From: Shewanella sp. 1CM18E
GTDB taxonomy: Bacteria; Pseudomonadota; Gammaproteobacteria; Enterobacterales; Shewanellaceae
Direction: 5' to 3'
Assembly: GCF_023161665.1 (NCBI RefSeq)
Contig: NZ_JALNTW010000002.1
Span: 310,001 to 374,000, forward strand
Length of the DNA stretch: 64,000 nucleotides
Shown: piece by piece, positions 27,944-38,435 of the stretch
How the letters are laid out: the number at the start of each line of letters is the position of its first letter
Numbering within the stretch: position 1 is the stretch's first letter
Notes under the pieces: generated by a model
Database searches by the model: none
What the model saw: only the letters and a program-made list of their open reading frames with translations
Told to the model about the DNA's origin: nothing
Translations under genes and position numbers: made by a program

Positions 27944-29323
27944 TTACTTCTTACGCCAAGTCGTACCTTCAGGGCCATCTTCTAAAATCACGCCAAGAGC
28001 ATTTAAGCCGTCACGTGCGACATCAGCTGCAGGCCAATCTTTTTCTGCACGAGCGCGATTACGCTCAGCAATCAATGCTTCAATCTCAGCCACTTCATCG
28101 TCACTGCCTTCACCTTTAAAGAAGGTATCAACATCTTGACCAAGAATACCCAGCACGTCAGCGAGATCTTTAAGCGCAACACCTAAAGCAGAGGCTTTAG
28201 CCATGTCAGTTAGCTTAAGACGGTTAATTTCACGTACCATATCAAACAGCACTGAATAAGCTTCTGGTGTATTAAAGTCATCATCCATCGCTGATTTAAA
28301 CTTAGCGACAAACTCTTCAGCTGGTGCTGCAGTCACAGTTAAATCTAAATCTTTTAAGGCGGTGTAAATACGCTCAAGTCCTGATCTAGCTTGCTTTAAG
28401 TTTTCTTCAGAGTAGTTAAGCTGACTACGGTAGTGACCAGACAATAAGAAGTAACGCACTGTCGCGGCATCGTAGTGACCTAACACATCGCGGATAGTGA
28501 AAAAGTTATTCAAAGATTTTGACATCTTTTCTTTATCAACCATCACCATACCAGTATGCATCCAGTAGTTTACATATGGCGTGTCATGGGCGCAGCAAGA
28601 CTGGGCAATTTCATTTTCATGGTGTGGGAACTGCAGATCAGAGCCGCCACCATGAATATCAAAGTGATTGCCTAAGTGCTTACTGTTCATTGCTGAACAT
28701 TCAATGTGCCAACCTGGGCGACCTGGCCCCCATGGCGATTCCCATGTAGGCTCACCAGGTTTTGACATTTTCCATAATACGAAATCCATTGGGTCGCGTT
28801 TAGCATCTTCAACTTCGACGCGAGCTCCCGCTTGCAACTGATCAAGATTTTGACCAGACAAGCGACCATACTCAGGGAATGACGACACGCTAAATAGCAC
28901 ATCACCATTTGATGCAACATAAGCATGCTCGCGCGCGATTAGCTTTTCAACCATGTCGATGATTTCAGGAATATGCAAGGTTGCACGAGGCTCATTATCT
29001 GGGCGCGCCATATTCAATGCATCAAAATCACGATGCATCTCAGCAATCAAGCGCTCGGTTAAATCGTCGCAGCTTTCGTTGTTTTCGTTAGCACGTTTAA
29101 TAATTTTATCGTCAACGTCGGTAATGTTACGTTGAAAATTAACATCATAACCGCTGTATCTTAGGTATCTAACAATCATGTCAAAAGATACAAATGTACG
29201 TCCGTGGCCAATATGACATAAATCATAAATGGTCACCCCACACACATACATGCCAACCTTTCCTGGTTGTAATGGCACAAACTGCTCTTTTTGGCGGGTA
29301 AGACTATTGTAAAGCTTCAACAT
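27944..29323 (-). CDS. cysS: Cysteinyl-tRNA synthetase
   Basis: A 459-residue class I synthetase charging tRNA-Cys. Zinc-site cysteine in YVCGVTIYD (residue 28), the HIGH motif in CHIGHGRTF (about residues 36-40), further zinc ligands in WHIECSAM and HHENE, and KMSKS in EKMSKSLNN (about residue 268). The C-terminal helical anticodon-binding domain ends WRKK. Length is canonical (461 in enterobacteria). Cysteine supply matters for this organism, since each c-type heme uses two cysteines. Confidence 0.97.
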   Translation of the reverse strand: MLKLYNSLTRQKEQFVPLQPGKVGMYVCGVTIYDLCHIGHGRTFVSFDMIVRYLRYSGYDVNFQRNITDVDDKIIKRANENNESCDDLTERLIAEMHRDFDALNMARPDNEPRATLHIPEIIDMVEKLIAREHAYVASNGDVLFSVSSFPEYGRLSGQNLDQLQAGARVEVEDAKRDPMDFVLWKMSKPGEPTWESPWGPGRPGWHIECSAMNSKHLGNHFDIHGGGSDLQFPHHENEIAQSCCAHDTPYVNYWMHTGMVMVDKEKMSKSLNNFFTIRDVLGHYDAATVRYFLLSGHYRSQLNYSEENLKQARSGLERIYTALKDLDLTVTAAPAEEFVAKFKSAMDDDFNTPEAYSVLFDMVREINRLKLTDMAKASALGVALKDLADVLGILGQDVDTFFKGEGSDDEVAEIEALIAERNRARAEKDWPAADVARDGLNALGVILEDGPEGTTWRKK

Positions 29324-29632
29324 TGATTATTCTCTTCAACGACTATCTGTAAAAATGTGTTTGTCAGTCTACCATTGCCAAAGTGGCTGTTCCAAGCTGT
29401 TTTCGTGTTCCCACAACGCAAAAATGAGTAGATGTGCTGTAATAAAGGAAGTTTGCGATCTTTGCCCTATACAGACAGCCCTTTGCATTCGATAAATGAT
29501 GATTATTCAACCGAGTTAAGCGGTTAATGCAGTTAATTATATAGTGCTTACACAGAGTGCTTTATGGAAGTTAGCAATTACGTTAGAATCCAGCCATTAT
29601 TGACTACGTAATAAATGACGAGAGTTTTAAAT

Positions 29633-30127
29633 ATGATCACACTTCATACAAATCATGGTGAAATCAAATTAGCGTTAAACGCTGAAAAAGCACCTAACAC
29701 AGCTGCTAACTTCGTTAACTATGTTAAAGAAGGCTTTTACGACGGCACTGTTTTTCACCGTGTAATTGATGGTTTCATGATCCAAGGTGGTGGTTTCACT
29801 GAAGATATGGGCCAAAAGCGTCCAAACGAAGCAATTGCCAACGAGGCAAACAACGGTTTATCAAACAAAACCGGTACTATTGCAATGGCGCGTACTTCTG
29901 ATCCGCATTCAGCAACTGCTCAGTTCTTCATTAACGTTGGCGACAACACTTTCCTAGACTTTAAGTCTGAGTCAGCTCAAGGCTGGGGTTACTGCGTATT
30001 TGGTGAAGTAACTGAAGGCATGGACGTTGTTAACAAGATTAAAGCGGTTAGTACTGGCAACCGTGGCATGCATCAAGACGTTCCACTTGAAGCTGTTATC
30101 ATCGAAAAAGTAACCATCGAAGAGTAA
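29633..30127 (+). CDS. ppiB: Cytoplasmic cyclophilin-type peptidyl-prolyl isomerase B
   Basis: A 164-residue cyclophilin without a signal peptide. Catalytic marks are [30 protein letters not shown] and [15 protein letters not shown] 29633 gives [15 protein letters not shown], the family start and exact length. An upstream in-frame ATG (29615) lacks a ribosome site. It is 10 bases before lpxH, so they are probably co-transcribed. The 309 bases upstream toward cysS contain no confident promoter call. Confidence 0.95.
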   Translation: MITLHTNHGEIKLALNAEKAPNTAANFVNYVKEGFYDGTVFHRVIDGFMIQGGGFTEDMGQKRPNEAIANEANNGLSNKTGTIAMARTSDPHSATAQFFINVGDNTFLDFKSESAQGWGYCVFGEVTEGMDVVNKIKAVSTGNRGMHQDVPLEAVIIEKVTIEE

Positions 30128-30137
30128 TACTGCCTCG

Positions 30138-30854
30138 ATGCGCACTTTATTTGTGGGCGATTTGCACTTAAGTGCTAATCGCCCCGATATCACCCAAGCT
30201 TTCCTTTCGTTTCTCAACACACAACTTCACGACACTGATGCGTTATACATCCTTGGCGATCTCTTTGAAGTCTGGGTTGGAGACGATATCGCCGAACCTT
30301 TTGCGAATCAGCTTGCTGATGCGATTAAAAAGGCCTCTCTTACACTGCCGATCTATTTTATTCATGGCAACCGAGACTTTTTAATTGGTAATGAGTTTGC
30401 TAAACGCAGCGGCATGACATTATTACCTGAAGTCCAAACGCTTGAGCTCTACGGCGTTTCAACCGTTATTTTGCATGGCGACAGTCTTTGTACACTCGAC
30501 AAAGCTTATCAACGTTTTCGTAAGTTTCGCAATTTAGGCTGGGCAAAATGGCTTTATGCGCATTTACCTAAATCTAAGCGTCTTGATATTGCCGCTAAGT
30601 TACGTAATAAAAGCCAGAGCAGTAATCAACAAAAAAGCTACACCATCATGGATGTTGAACCAGATGCTGTAAATGAGCTGCTTAAAACGACGAATACACA
30701 GCAAATGATCCACGGCCATACACATCGACCAGCAATCCATGAGTTAGACAATGGCAAGCGCCGAATTGTTGTTGGTGATTGGTACGAACAAGGCAGCATG
30801 CTCAGTGTTAGCCAAGATAATGTCGAGCTAATCGAGCTACCTTTCGGCAAGTAA
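30138..30854 (+). CDS. lpxH: LpxH, UDP-2,3-diacylglucosamine diphosphatase
   Basis: A 238-residue Mn-dependent metallophosphoesterase that cleaves UDP-2,3-diacylglucosamine to lipid X in lipid A synthesis, at the inner membrane's cytosolic face. All metal-ligand blocks are visible: [38 protein letters not shown] and HGHTHRP. It directly follows ppiB, an arrangement common to Gammaproteobacteria. A terminator hairpin overlaps its stop. Confidence 0.96.
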   Translation: MRTLFVGDLHLSANRPDITQAFLSFLNTQLHDTDALYILGDLFEVWVGDDIAEPFANQLADAIKKASLTLPIYFIHGNRDFLIGNEFAKRSGMTLLPEVQTLELYGVSTVILHGDSLCTLDKAYQRFRKFRNLGWAKWLYAHLPKSKRLDIAAKLRNKSQSSNQQKSYTIMDVEPDAVNELLKTTNTQQMIHGHTHRPAIHELDNGKRRIVVGDWYEQGSMLSVSQDNVELIELPFGK

Positions 30855-30875
30855 TTCTTACTTGCCGTTATTTTA
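30845..30875 (+). terminator. Terminator overlapping the lpxH stop
   Basis: CGGCAAGTAA/TTACTTGCCG, a 10-base-pair stem with a 3-base loop containing the lpxH TAA, followed by TTATTTTA. Confidence 0.75.
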
Positions 30876-30891
30876 TGCTCCCCTACCCGGC

Positions 30892-31680
30892 TTAAACAAT
30901 ATCTGCGTTTACGCTTGCAACAGGTGAGCCACTATGGAACTTAAAATCATCGTCTTCAGCTAAAATAAGTTCAGCCTCAACAGCAGCAAAATGCGCTACT
31001 CGGTCACTAATATCTGTAGTGGATATGGCAGCAGCCAAGGTTAAATAATCTTGATAGTGACGAGCTTCAGAACGTAGTAAGGAAATATAAAACTTCTTTA
31101 GCTCATCATCTAAATGCGGAGCAAGTTTTGCAAAACGTTCGCAAGAGCGCGCTTCAATAAAAGCACCGACAATAAGTTTATCAATTAACGTTGCCGGCTC
31201 GTGAGTTCTAACTTGCTTCATCATCCCCTTTGCGTAGCGACCAGCGCGAATATTCTGATAGTTAATTCCGCGGCTTTGCATAATTTGCAACACTTGTTCG
31301 AAATGATGAAATTCCTCTTTAATTAACCGCACCATCTTAGCGATAAGATCATCGCTTTGAACAAAATCACTACGTCCAATTAGCTTAGAGGCTAGCTCAT
31401 TTTTCTTGCCACTTTTCGCCAAAAAATCTTCAATACTTCTGTTTTGATTATAAATAAACTCTTCATAAGGCTTTGCCCAATCACGGAGGAACTGGCCACT
31501 CACCTCATCAACCGCATATTTTCTCACCATAAACATCGCAGTCTGAGCAGCTTTAAGCTCGCAATTACAATGATCGATTAATAAACCGGTTAAATTCTCA
31601 GGTTTCATGGCCTCTTCAATCCAACTATCTGGGGTTGAGCATTTTAAAAAGGCATTAATCGGTGCTAAAAGCTGCTGCAT
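30892..31680 (-). CDS. miaE: MiaE, tRNA-(ms2io6A) hydroxylase
   Basis: A 262-residue cytosolic diiron monooxygenase that hydroxylates 2-methylthio-N6-isopentenyladenosine at position 37 of tRNAs reading U-starting codons. The ferritin-like four-helix bundle carries iron-ligand residues in NCELKAAQTA, KEEFHHFEQVL, EARSCERFAKL and RSEARHYQDYL (the ExxH pairs). The enzyme needs oxygen, so the modification reports aerobic state, which fits an organism that alternates respirations. Its 3' end faces lpxH. Confidence 0.93.
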   Translation of the reverse strand: MQQLLAPINAFLKCSTPDSWIEEAMKPENLTGLLIDHCNCELKAAQTAMFMVRKYAVDEVSGQFLRDWAKPYEEFIYNQNRSIEDFLAKSGKKNELASKLIGRSDFVQSDDLIAKMVRLIKEEFHHFEQVLQIMQSRGINYQNIRAGRYAKGMMKQVRTHEPATLIDKLIVGAFIEARSCERFAKLAPHLDDELKKFYISLLRSEARHYQDYLTLAAAISTTDISDRVAHFAAVEAELILAEDDDFKFHSGSPVASVNADIV

Positions 31681-31885
31681 ATTTCAATCCATTACTGCGG
31701 GTCAATAGAACGCTATTTTATCAGCAATTTGAAGCACAATCCTAGCTTAACGCCTATGCTTAAAGTGACAGGCTTGACTCTTAGCAGATTTTGTTCAATA
31801 AATAACCTTAGAGCTGTAACAAGTTCGTCTGCAGTTTGGCGAGCCAATTTAATAAAAAGTTAAATGCTAAACGAGGATAATTATA

Positions 31886-32482
31886 ATGATATTGAATCAC
31901 TTAATGGGGCTATACACTCATCCAAAAGAAGAGTGGCACACAATTGAGCAAAACCACGAAGCATTGCGCAGCAGTTTAAGTCATATCATCATCATCGCAC
32001 TCATTCCTGCGGTCTGTTCTTTTATCGCTACATCTCAAATCGGCTGGGATCTCGGTGTTGGTGAGCGTCAGTTTTTAACAACTGAAAGTGCAATGATCAT
32101 GTCTACAGGGATGTATTTTGGATTAATTGCTGGCGTTTTTGCCCTCGCTTATTTGGCGTTTTGGATGGCGAAAACCTTTGATGCTAAACCAAGTTATACC
32201 CAAGCATTAGAGCTCGCGGCTTATACCGCTACACCGCTGTTTATGGTTGGCCTGTCAGCACTCTACCCTACGCTTTGGTTTATCATGGTTGTCGGCCTTG
32301 CAGGTCTGGCGTACTCGGTTTATCTACTTTACACCGGCGTACCTATTATTATGAATATCCCTGAAGAAAAGGGCTTTATTTATGCAAGTTCGGTAGTGAC
32401 GGCTGGATTAGTGTTATTGGTTGGTTTAATGGCTTCAAGCGTGATCCTTTGGAGCATCGGCTTTGGACCTATGTATCAGTAA
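31886..32482 (+). CDS. Yip1-family inner-membrane protein
   Basis: A 198-residue protein with five hydrophobic segments (about residues 32-48, 73-94, 112-132, 134-150 and 170-192). The N-terminal part NHLMGLYTHPKEEWHTIE is typical of bacterial YIP1-domain proteins. The function of the bacterial members is unknown. GAGGA lies nine bases before the ATG. It is monocistronic and shares a bidirectional terminator with glnS. Confidence 0.8.
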   Translation: MILNHLMGLYTHPKEEWHTIEQNHEALRSSLSHIIIIALIPAVCSFIATSQIGWDLGVGERQFLTTESAMIMSTGMYFGLIAGVFALAYLAFWMAKTFDAKPSYTQALELAAYTATPLFMVGLSALYPTLWFIMVVGLAGLAYSVYLLYTGVPIIMNIPEEKGFIYASSVVTAGLVLLVGLMASSVILWSIGFGPMYQ

Positions 32483-32586
32483 GTTATTGGGAGCATTTAT
32501 TTACAGCTCCCTTTGCTTTTGACTGCTTAGTTTTAGTCAGGCTAAACCCAAGCAATTAAAGCTAACTCAATTAAACTGCAAGCAAC

Positions 32587-32615
32587 AAAAAAGCCGACAT
32601 TATGTCGGCTTTTTT
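32587..32615. terminator. Bidirectional terminator between the Yip1-family gene and glnS
   Basis: AAAAAAGCCGACAT/ATGTCGGCTTTTTT with a two-base loop. It serves both convergent genes. Confidence 0.9.
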
Positions 32616-32638
32616 AGCTTTAACGCTTGCTTAGAGAT

Positions 32639-34309
32639 TTACTCGAAAGAATCTCTTAAAGGCACTGTTAGGTTAAATACTAACGCGTCTTCAGATGAAT
32701 CTTTGCTATCTGCACAGAAGTAACCTTCACGTTCAAACTGATACGCTTTTTCAGCTTCTGCTGACGCTAAGCTTGCCTCAACCAAACCGTGCTTAACGGT
32801 CAGTGAATGCGGGTTTAGCACTTCATCAACAGATTCTGCTGCTGCAGGGTTTGGATCGCTAAATAGACGCTCATATAAACGGAACTCAGCAGGTTTTGCT
32901 GTTGTTGCTTCAACCCAGTGAATAACGCCTTTCACTTTACGACCATCGCTTGGGTTTTTACCCAAAGTCTCGTCATCATAGGTACAGAAGATAGTAGTGA
33001 TGTTACCATCAGCATCTTTCTCGCAGCGCTCAGCTTTGATCACGTATGCATTACGCAGACGTACTTCTTTACCTTGCACTAAACGTTTGTACTTCTTGTT
33101 TGCTTCTTCGCGGAAGTCATCAGCATCAATAAATAGCTCACGACCGAAAGATAGCTCACGCTTGCCCATCTCTTCCTTGCTAGGATGATTTGCCGCGTTA
33201 ATAATTTCAACTTGGCCTTCAGGGTAGTTTTCGATAACCACTTTAACTGGGTTGATCACTGCCATCGCACGTGGTGCGAAGTCATTGAGTTCTTCACGGA
33301 TACAAGCATCAAGCATGGCCACTTCAACCATGTTATCTTGCTTAGTCACGCCGATACGCTTACAAAACTCACGAATAGAAGCAGCTGTATAACCACGACG
33401 ACGGTAACCTGCGATTGTAGGCATACGTGCGTCATCCCAACCTGTTACCAAGTTGCGAACCACTAGGTCATTTAGCTTACGCTTAGACATTAACGTGTAT
33501 TCAAGGTTAAGTCTTGAAAACTCATACTGACGTGTTCTGTTTGGCGCTTGGAAATCATCTAAATGATCAAGTACCCAGTCGTACAATCTACGGTTATCTT
33601 GGAATTCAAGCGTACATAGAGAATGAGTAATGTTTTCAATAGCATCCGAAATACAGTGAGTAAAATCGTACATTGGGTAAATGCACCACTTATCACCAGT
33701 CTGATGATGGTGAGCAAAACGAATACGGTAAATGATTGGATCACGCATACACATAAATGGTGATGCCATATCAATTTTAGCGCGCAGTGAACACTCACCT
33801 TCTTTGAACTCACCTAAACGCATTTTTTCAAATAACGCTAAGTTTTCTTCAGGTGTTGTATCGCGGTACGGGCTGTTTTTACCAGGCTCTTTTAGTGTGC
33901 CACGGTATTCACGTGTCTCATCACCATTTAAGAAACATACGTAAGCAAGACCTTTATTGATTAACTCAATAGCGTACTGGTGTAGTTGGTCAAAATAGTT
34001 TGATGAATAACGAATATCACCATCCCACTGAAAACCGAGCCACTGCACATCAGCCTGAATAGAATTAACGTAATCGATATCTTCTTTTTCAGGGTTGGTA
34101 TCATCAAAACGTAAGTTACATTGACCTTTGTAGTCCTGTGCAATGCCAAAGTTTAGGCAGATAGACTTAGCGTGGCCGATATGAAGAAAGCCATTTGGTT
34201 CAGGCGGGAAACGAGTTTGCACGCTCGTATGCTTACCTGTGGCAAGATCTTCATCTATGATGTTACGAATGAAGTTACTAGGACGTACTTCAGTGTCCAC
34301 ATGACTCAT
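32639..34309 (-). CDS. glnS: Glutaminyl-tRNA synthetase
   Basis: A 556-residue class Ib synthetase. The class motif HIGH appears in [15 protein letters not shown] (about residues 42-45), preceded by the FPPEPNG substrate loop; KMSKS is represented by LMSKRKL (about residue 272). The C-terminal anticodon-binding barrel is intact ([21 protein letters not shown]). AGAGGA lies five bases before the ATG. Length is normal (554 in enterobacteria). Monocistronic. Confidence 0.97.
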   Translation of the reverse strand: MSHVDTEVRPSNFIRNIIDEDLATGKHTSVQTRFPPEPNGFLHIGHAKSICLNFGIAQDYKGQCNLRFDDTNPEKEDIDYVNSIQADVQWLGFQWDGDIRYSSNYFDQLHQYAIELINKGLAYVCFLNGDETREYRGTLKEPGKNSPYRDTTPEENLALFEKMRLGEFKEGECSLRAKIDMASPFMCMRDPIIYRIRFAHHHQTGDKWCIYPMYDFTHCISDAIENITHSLCTLEFQDNRRLYDWVLDHLDDFQAPNRTRQYEFSRLNLEYTLMSKRKLNDLVVRNLVTGWDDARMPTIAGYRRRGYTAASIREFCKRIGVTKQDNMVEVAMLDACIREELNDFAPRAMAVINPVKVVIENYPEGQVEIINAANHPSKEEMGKRELSFGRELFIDADDFREEANKKYKRLVQGKEVRLRNAYVIKAERCEKDADGNITTIFCTYDDETLGKNPSDGRKVKGVIHWVEATTAKPAEFRLYERLFSDPNPAAAESVDEVLNPHSLTVKHGLVEASLASAEAEKAYQFEREGYFCADSKDSSEDALVFNLTVPLRDSFE

Positions 34310-34433
34310 GGAATTCCTCTTTGCGAACGATGATTAAAAACTAAAAACGCATAATCCTACAGTTTCTGTAAAGGATCAACGACTGAGGCCTAAAAACCTA
34401 CTCTAATGGCTATAGCATAAGCATATATAGCGC

Positions 34434-34461
34434 AAAAAGCAGCGAATTATCGCTGCTTTTT
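34434..34461 (-). terminator. Terminator of feoAB
   Basis: AAAAAGCAGCGA/TCGCTGCTTTTT with a 4-base loop, about 30 bases beyond the feoB stop. Confidence 0.88.
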
Positions 34462-34491
34462 ATTACCTAGTTACAGTATACGCTATTAGCG

Positions 34492-36786
34492 TTATTCCGT
34501 AATCACTTTAATGCCGGGAATAATCGTTTGCGCTTTCTTGCCTTTTTGCTTTAGCCAAATATAAAACACCACTAAAGCAACAGCGAAGAAACCAATCCAC
34601 AAGCTTGATTGCAGTGGGTGCTGCGCAAACGTTGCCGCCTGGTAGAACACCGTTGCAACGCCATAAGCTAAACCAAATGTCCACAAGCCTGCAAATGCTG
34701 CCCAGCGGCTACCAAATTCGTTAACTAAAGCACCCATTGCTGCTACACAAGGAGTATATAGTAATACGAACAACAAGTAAGCGAATGCAGCAGTTACGCC
34801 AGCAAAGCCAGCTTGTAGCGCACCAAATGTTGAAGTATCAACTTCTAGCTCTTCAGATGCCACATCAACAGACGACACATCACCCACAGAGATTGATAGT
34901 GGATCTTCTGGAGCAATACCAAATAGATTCTCTGGAATTGTGCCAAGTGCTTCGGTTAGCGTTTCGCTAAATGGTGCCAGTTCTTCGTCACCCGAGCTGC
35001 TATCAGCATATAAACTGTTAAGAGTACCGACTACCGCTTCTTTAGCGAAAATACCAGTGATAATACCAACCGTTGCTGGCCAGTTATCTTGCTCAACACC
35101 CATTGGCGAGAACAAAGGAGTCACTTTTTGACTTGCCACACTCAAAACCGACTCAGAGCTATCTTCATGGCCAAATGAGCCATCAATACCAATTGCGTTA
35201 ACGAAGTTAAGCAAGGTCACCACGATAACAATGGTTTTACCTGCGCCCATGATAAAGCTCTTAGTACGCTTACCAGTACGCGCCATTACTGTTTTGAACT
35301 TTGGCTTTTCGTAACTAGGTAGCTCCATCACTACAGCACTGCTAGTACCAGGAAGTAATGTTGAACGTAATAGCAAACCTGTGCCAATCGCGGCAAAAAT
35401 ACCGATGATATAAAGTAAGAATACTAAGTTCTGGCCCGATTCTGGGAAGAAAGCGGCGGCAAACAGTGCATATACAGGTAGACGTGCACCACAAGACATA
35501 AACGGTGCCATCATACCAGTAACAATACGCTCACGCTCACTGCCCAACGTACGGGTAGCCATAATGGCAGGAACTGAACAACCAAAGCCGACAATCATAG
35601 GCACAAACGCGCGGCCAGGTAGGCCAATACGGCGCATTAAGCCATCAACCACAAACGCTGCACGCGCCATGTAGCCAGAGCCTTCAAGCACTGAAAGTGC
35701 TAAGAACAAGGCCGCAATAACCGGAATAAAGGTCGCTACAGTTTGAATACCTTGACCGACACCACCCGCAATAATCGTCACTAACCAAGCTGGCGAACCA
35801 AGACTAGTCATGAATGCGCCTAAGTGATCAACAAATAGTGCACCAGCAGTAATGTCAAAGAAATCAATAAACGAGCTGCCCACGTTAATACTAAACATGA
35901 ACATTAAATACATAACAAACAAGAAAACAGGAATGCCCGCAATAGGGTGCAGTACAAGTTTATCTAGCTTATCTGTGAAGGTTTCACGGTTGTCGCTTTT
36001 AACTGAGCTGGTGAATACACGTTCAACGTAATCAAAACGCGTTGTAGCAACCATGATCTCGATATCTTTACCTTGGCTAGACAATGCTTGAGAGTATTGC
36101 TCGACTTCACTTGCCATTTGGCTATTTTTGCACTTGCCACAACCTAGCCCATTCGCAAGCATCGCCAATGCACGACCACGGCTTAATGAGTTATCTTGCG
36201 CTAATAAGTTGGCAACACCAGCTTCGATTTCAGCTTCATAATCTAGCACTAAGGGTGCTTCAGAAACTTTACCATCAAGCAAGGCAACAAATTGCTCTTT
36301 GACCTTCACAATATCTTGTTCATCGCGAGAACAAACAGCAATAACTGGACAGCCCAACTCTTGGCTCATCTGAGCAACATCAATATTAATACCGCGCTCA
36401 AGCGCTGCATCAATTTTATTCAGTACAACCACCAACGGAATACCTAACTCGCGCAGCTGAACCGTCAAGTATAAGTGGCGCTCGATGTTAGTCGCATCAA
36501 CTAGGTTGATAATACCGTCAATATCTTGATCGGCTAAATATTGCTGAGCAATCTGCTCATCTAAAGAGCAGTCGCAGCTATTACCTGCTGGAAGAAGATC
36601 GTAAATCCCAGGTAAGTCGGTTAGAAATACATCTGTACCTTGCAGCGCAAATTGGCCAGTCTTCTTTTCAACGGTTACACCAGACCAGTTACCAACTTGT
36701 TGATTAGAGCCGGTCAACGCATTAAAAAGCGTAGACTTACCCGCATTTGGGTTACCTACAGTAACGCAGTTAAATTGTTTAGCCAT
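34492..36786 (-). CDS. feoB: FeoB ferrous iron transporter
   Basis: A 764-residue inner-membrane protein that imports Fe(II). N-terminal G-protein domain: GNPNAGKSTLFNALTG (G1), DLPGIYDL (G3), LNKID (G4). Then a GDI-like spacer and paired Gate regions of membrane helices, with the conserved cysteines in GFGCSVPAIMATRTL and PFMSCGARLPVYALF. ATG 36786 overlaps the feoA end by 8 bases, indicating coupled translation. It transports the Fe(II) that iron-reducing cells produce in excess, and lies directly upstream of the mtr locus on the opposite strand. No feoC was seen. Confidence 0.96.
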   Translation of the reverse strand: MAKQFNCVTVGNPNAGKSTLFNALTGSNQQVGNWSGVTVEKKTGQFALQGTDVFLTDLPGIYDLLPAGNSCDCSLDEQIAQQYLADQDIDGIINLVDATNIERHLYLTVQLRELGIPLVVVLNKIDAALERGINIDVAQMSQELGCPVIAVCSRDEQDIVKVKEQFVALLDGKVSEAPLVLDYEAEIEAGVANLLAQDNSLSRGRALAMLANGLGCGKCKNSQMASEVEQYSQALSSQGKDIEIMVATTRFDYVERVFTSSVKSDNRETFTDKLDKLVLHPIAGIPVFLFVMYLMFMFSINVGSSFIDFFDITAGALFVDHLGAFMTSLGSPAWLVTIIAGGVGQGIQTVATFIPVIAALFLALSVLEGSGYMARAAFVVDGLMRRIGLPGRAFVPMIVGFGCSVPAIMATRTLGSERERIVTGMMAPFMSCGARLPVYALFAAAFFPESGQNLVFLLYIIGIFAAIGTGLLLRSTLLPGTSSAVVMELPSYEKPKFKTVMARTGKRTKSFIMGAGKTIVIVVTLLNFVNAIGIDGSFGHEDSSESVLSVASQKVTPLFSPMGVEQDNWPATVGIITGIFAKEAVVGTLNSLYADSSSGDEELAPFSETLTEALGTIPENLFGIAPEDPLSISVGDVSSVDVASEELEVDTSTFGALQAGFAGVTAAFAYLLFVLLYTPCVAAMGALVNEFGSRWAAFAGLWTFGLAYGVATVFYQAATFAQHPLQSSLWIGFFAVALVVFYIWLKQKGKKAQTIIPGIKVITE

Positions 36787-37018
36787 TCGCTTTTTCAACC
36801 TCAATAATATCTGCTAAATCGCGACGCATACATAATTTACTGCCACGGATATCAAGTTCAACACCAGATCCCATTGGGGCTCTGCGGATCAAGGAGAATC
36901 GAGTATTTGGGGTGATCCCCATTGAAAGGAGTTTACGTTTTACAACGGCTGGCAGATCGATCTCGCCAACTTGAGAAATTCTGGCGATATCGCCCGGATT
37001 CAATTCACTTAACTTCAT
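36779..37018 (-). CDS. feoA: FeoA, SH3-like partner of FeoB
   Basis: A 79-residue cytosolic protein of the SH3-like FeoA fold: MKLSELNPGDIARI start, KLLSMGITP and RRAPMGSGVELDIRG core. It is needed for FeoB activity in enteric bacteria. ATG 37018 with AGGTGG upstream is preferred to a GTG four codons earlier. It is divergent from mtrD across 439 bases that hold Fur- and CRP-like sites. Confidence 0.93.
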   Translation of the reverse strand: MKLSELNPGDIARISQVGEIDLPAVVKRKLLSMGITPNTRFSLIRRAPMGSGVELDIRGSKLCMRRDLADIIEVEKANG

Positions 37019-37157
37019 TGTGCATTCCACCTATTAACAGGCCTCGACTCTCTTAGAAATTAACGTTGATTCTAAAGGAGACGAGCAAGCAATAACTTTA
37101 CCTAGATCAAGATTTAGGCCTGTAAACGATAATAGTTTTCAATTGTGTTCGCTATTA

Positions 37158-37173
37158 TGTGATAAATCTCTCA
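37158..37173. promoter_or_regulatory. CRP-like site between feoA and mtrD
   Basis: TGTGA-N6-TCTCA, matching the CRP consensus at nine of ten core positions. It is 140 bases from feoA and 285 from mtrD. CRP is the main known regulator of anaerobic respiration in Shewanella. Confidence 0.45.
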
Positions 37174-37223
37174 ACTAATAAACGCTTCGCTTAAAGATAA
37201 ATAAGTCGGAAAAGAACCCTTTG

Positions 37224-37242
37224 AATAATAATGGTTATTATT
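37224..37242. promoter_or_regulatory. Fur-box-like palindrome between feoA and mtrD
   Basis: A perfect palindrome AATAATAA-TGG-TTATTATT, matching the 19-base Fur consensus at 13 of 19 positions. It lies in the 439-base divergent region. The remainder of this gap is AT-rich with no convincing promoter call. Confidence 0.45.
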
Positions 37243-37457
37243 TACACTTTACATATGTTAAGAAAAATAACTTCCAATACAGACTAAAGTCTAAAACCTA
37301 CCACTAAGATCTTTAAAATCAGTCGGGTTAAGCTATAAACACCTTACTTTTGTTATGGATTTGTCACAAAAACCCGCTATGATTACGTATTAGTAATTTA
37401 CAAAACTACTAATATTAAATTATCAAAAATATCGCTAAAAAAAGCGAATGGGATGAG

Positions 37458-38420
37458 ATGATGAACAAGAACACCGGATGGTTCTCTGGCAATTTGATAC
37501 GCCTGTTACTAATTATGCTCGTAAGTTTCGGTATGAATGCTTCTGCTGCACCGTGGGACGACCAAGATCCAGATGAAGTAGAAGCGATACTCGATAAGAA
37601 ATTTGCTGAAGGCCAGTACTCATCAAAAGGCGCAGACTCTTGTTTAATGTGCCATCGAAAAAGTGAAAAAGTCATGGCGCTGTTTGATGGTGTACATGGC
37701 AGCTCAGTACAAAACTCTCCAATGGCCGATCTACAATGTGAGGCTTGCCACGGCCCCCAAGGAAAGCACAATCGCGGCGGTAAAGAGCCAATGATTACTT
37801 TTGGTTCAGACTCTCCCGTTCCAGCTGAAAAACAAAATAGCGTTTGTATGAGCTGCCATAACGATGATCAACGTATGGCTTGGCAAGGGAATCATCATGA
37901 TAACGCTGATGTCAGCTGTGCTGATTGCCATCAAGTGCATACAGGCCATGATCCTATCGCTGATAAAAGTACAGAAGTCGCAGTATGTACTAACTGTCAC
38001 ACACAACAAAAAGCAGATATCAATAAACGCTCTGCTCACCCTCTCAAGTGGCAGCAAATGGTCTGTAGCGATTGCCACAATCCACACGGTAGCTTAGCCG
38101 ATGCAAGCCTCAAACAAATGAGCGTAAATGAAAATTGTTATTCATGCCATGCTGAAAAACGTGGCCCTAAACTTTGGGAGCACGCACCAGTAACTGACGA
38201 CTGCGCCTCTTGTCACAATCCACATGGCAGCGTAAATGAAGCCATGTTAATCGCAAAACCTCCTATGTTATGTCAGCAGTGTCACACGTCAGTAGGCCAC
38301 ACCTCTAATGCAGTGTTTGGCGGAAACCCTAACGCTTTTAATGCCGGACAAAGCTGTATGAATTGCCATTCACAAGTCCATGGCTCAAACCATCCATCTG
38401 GCAAATTATTGCAGCGCTAA
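37458..38420 (+). CDS. mtrD: MtrD, periplasmic decaheme c-type cytochrome (MtrA paralogue)
   Basis: A 320-residue exported cytochrome with a Sec signal peptide ending NASA-A near residue 31. It has exactly ten CXXCH motifs: CLMCH, CEACH, CMSCH, CADCH, CTNCH, CSDCH, CYSCH, CASCH, CQQCH and CMNCH. It is co-linear along its length with MtrA of the same window, including [10 protein letters not shown] and the GSNHPSGK C terminus. MtrD should sit inside the MtrE porin and carry electrons from the periplasm to MtrF. It is first gene of mtrDEF, 15 bases before mtrE. Two adjacent ATGs (37458, 37461) could serve as start. Confidence 0.95.
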   Translation: MMNKNTGWFSGNLIRLLLIMLVSFGMNASAAPWDDQDPDEVEAILDKKFAEGQYSSKGADSCLMCHRKSEKVMALFDGVHGSSVQNSPMADLQCEACHGPQGKHNRGGKEPMITFGSDSPVPAEKQNSVCMSCHNDDQRMAWQGNHHDNADVSCADCHQVHTGHDPIADKSTEVAVCTNCHTQQKADINKRSAHPLKWQQMVCSDCHNPHGSLADASLKQMSVNENCYSCHAEKRGPKLWEHAPVTDDCASCHNPHGSVNEAMLIAKPPMLCQQCHTSVGHTSNAVFGGNPNAFNAGQSCMNCHSQVHGSNHPSGKLLQR

Positions 38421-38435
38421 TTAGGAGTGACCGTT

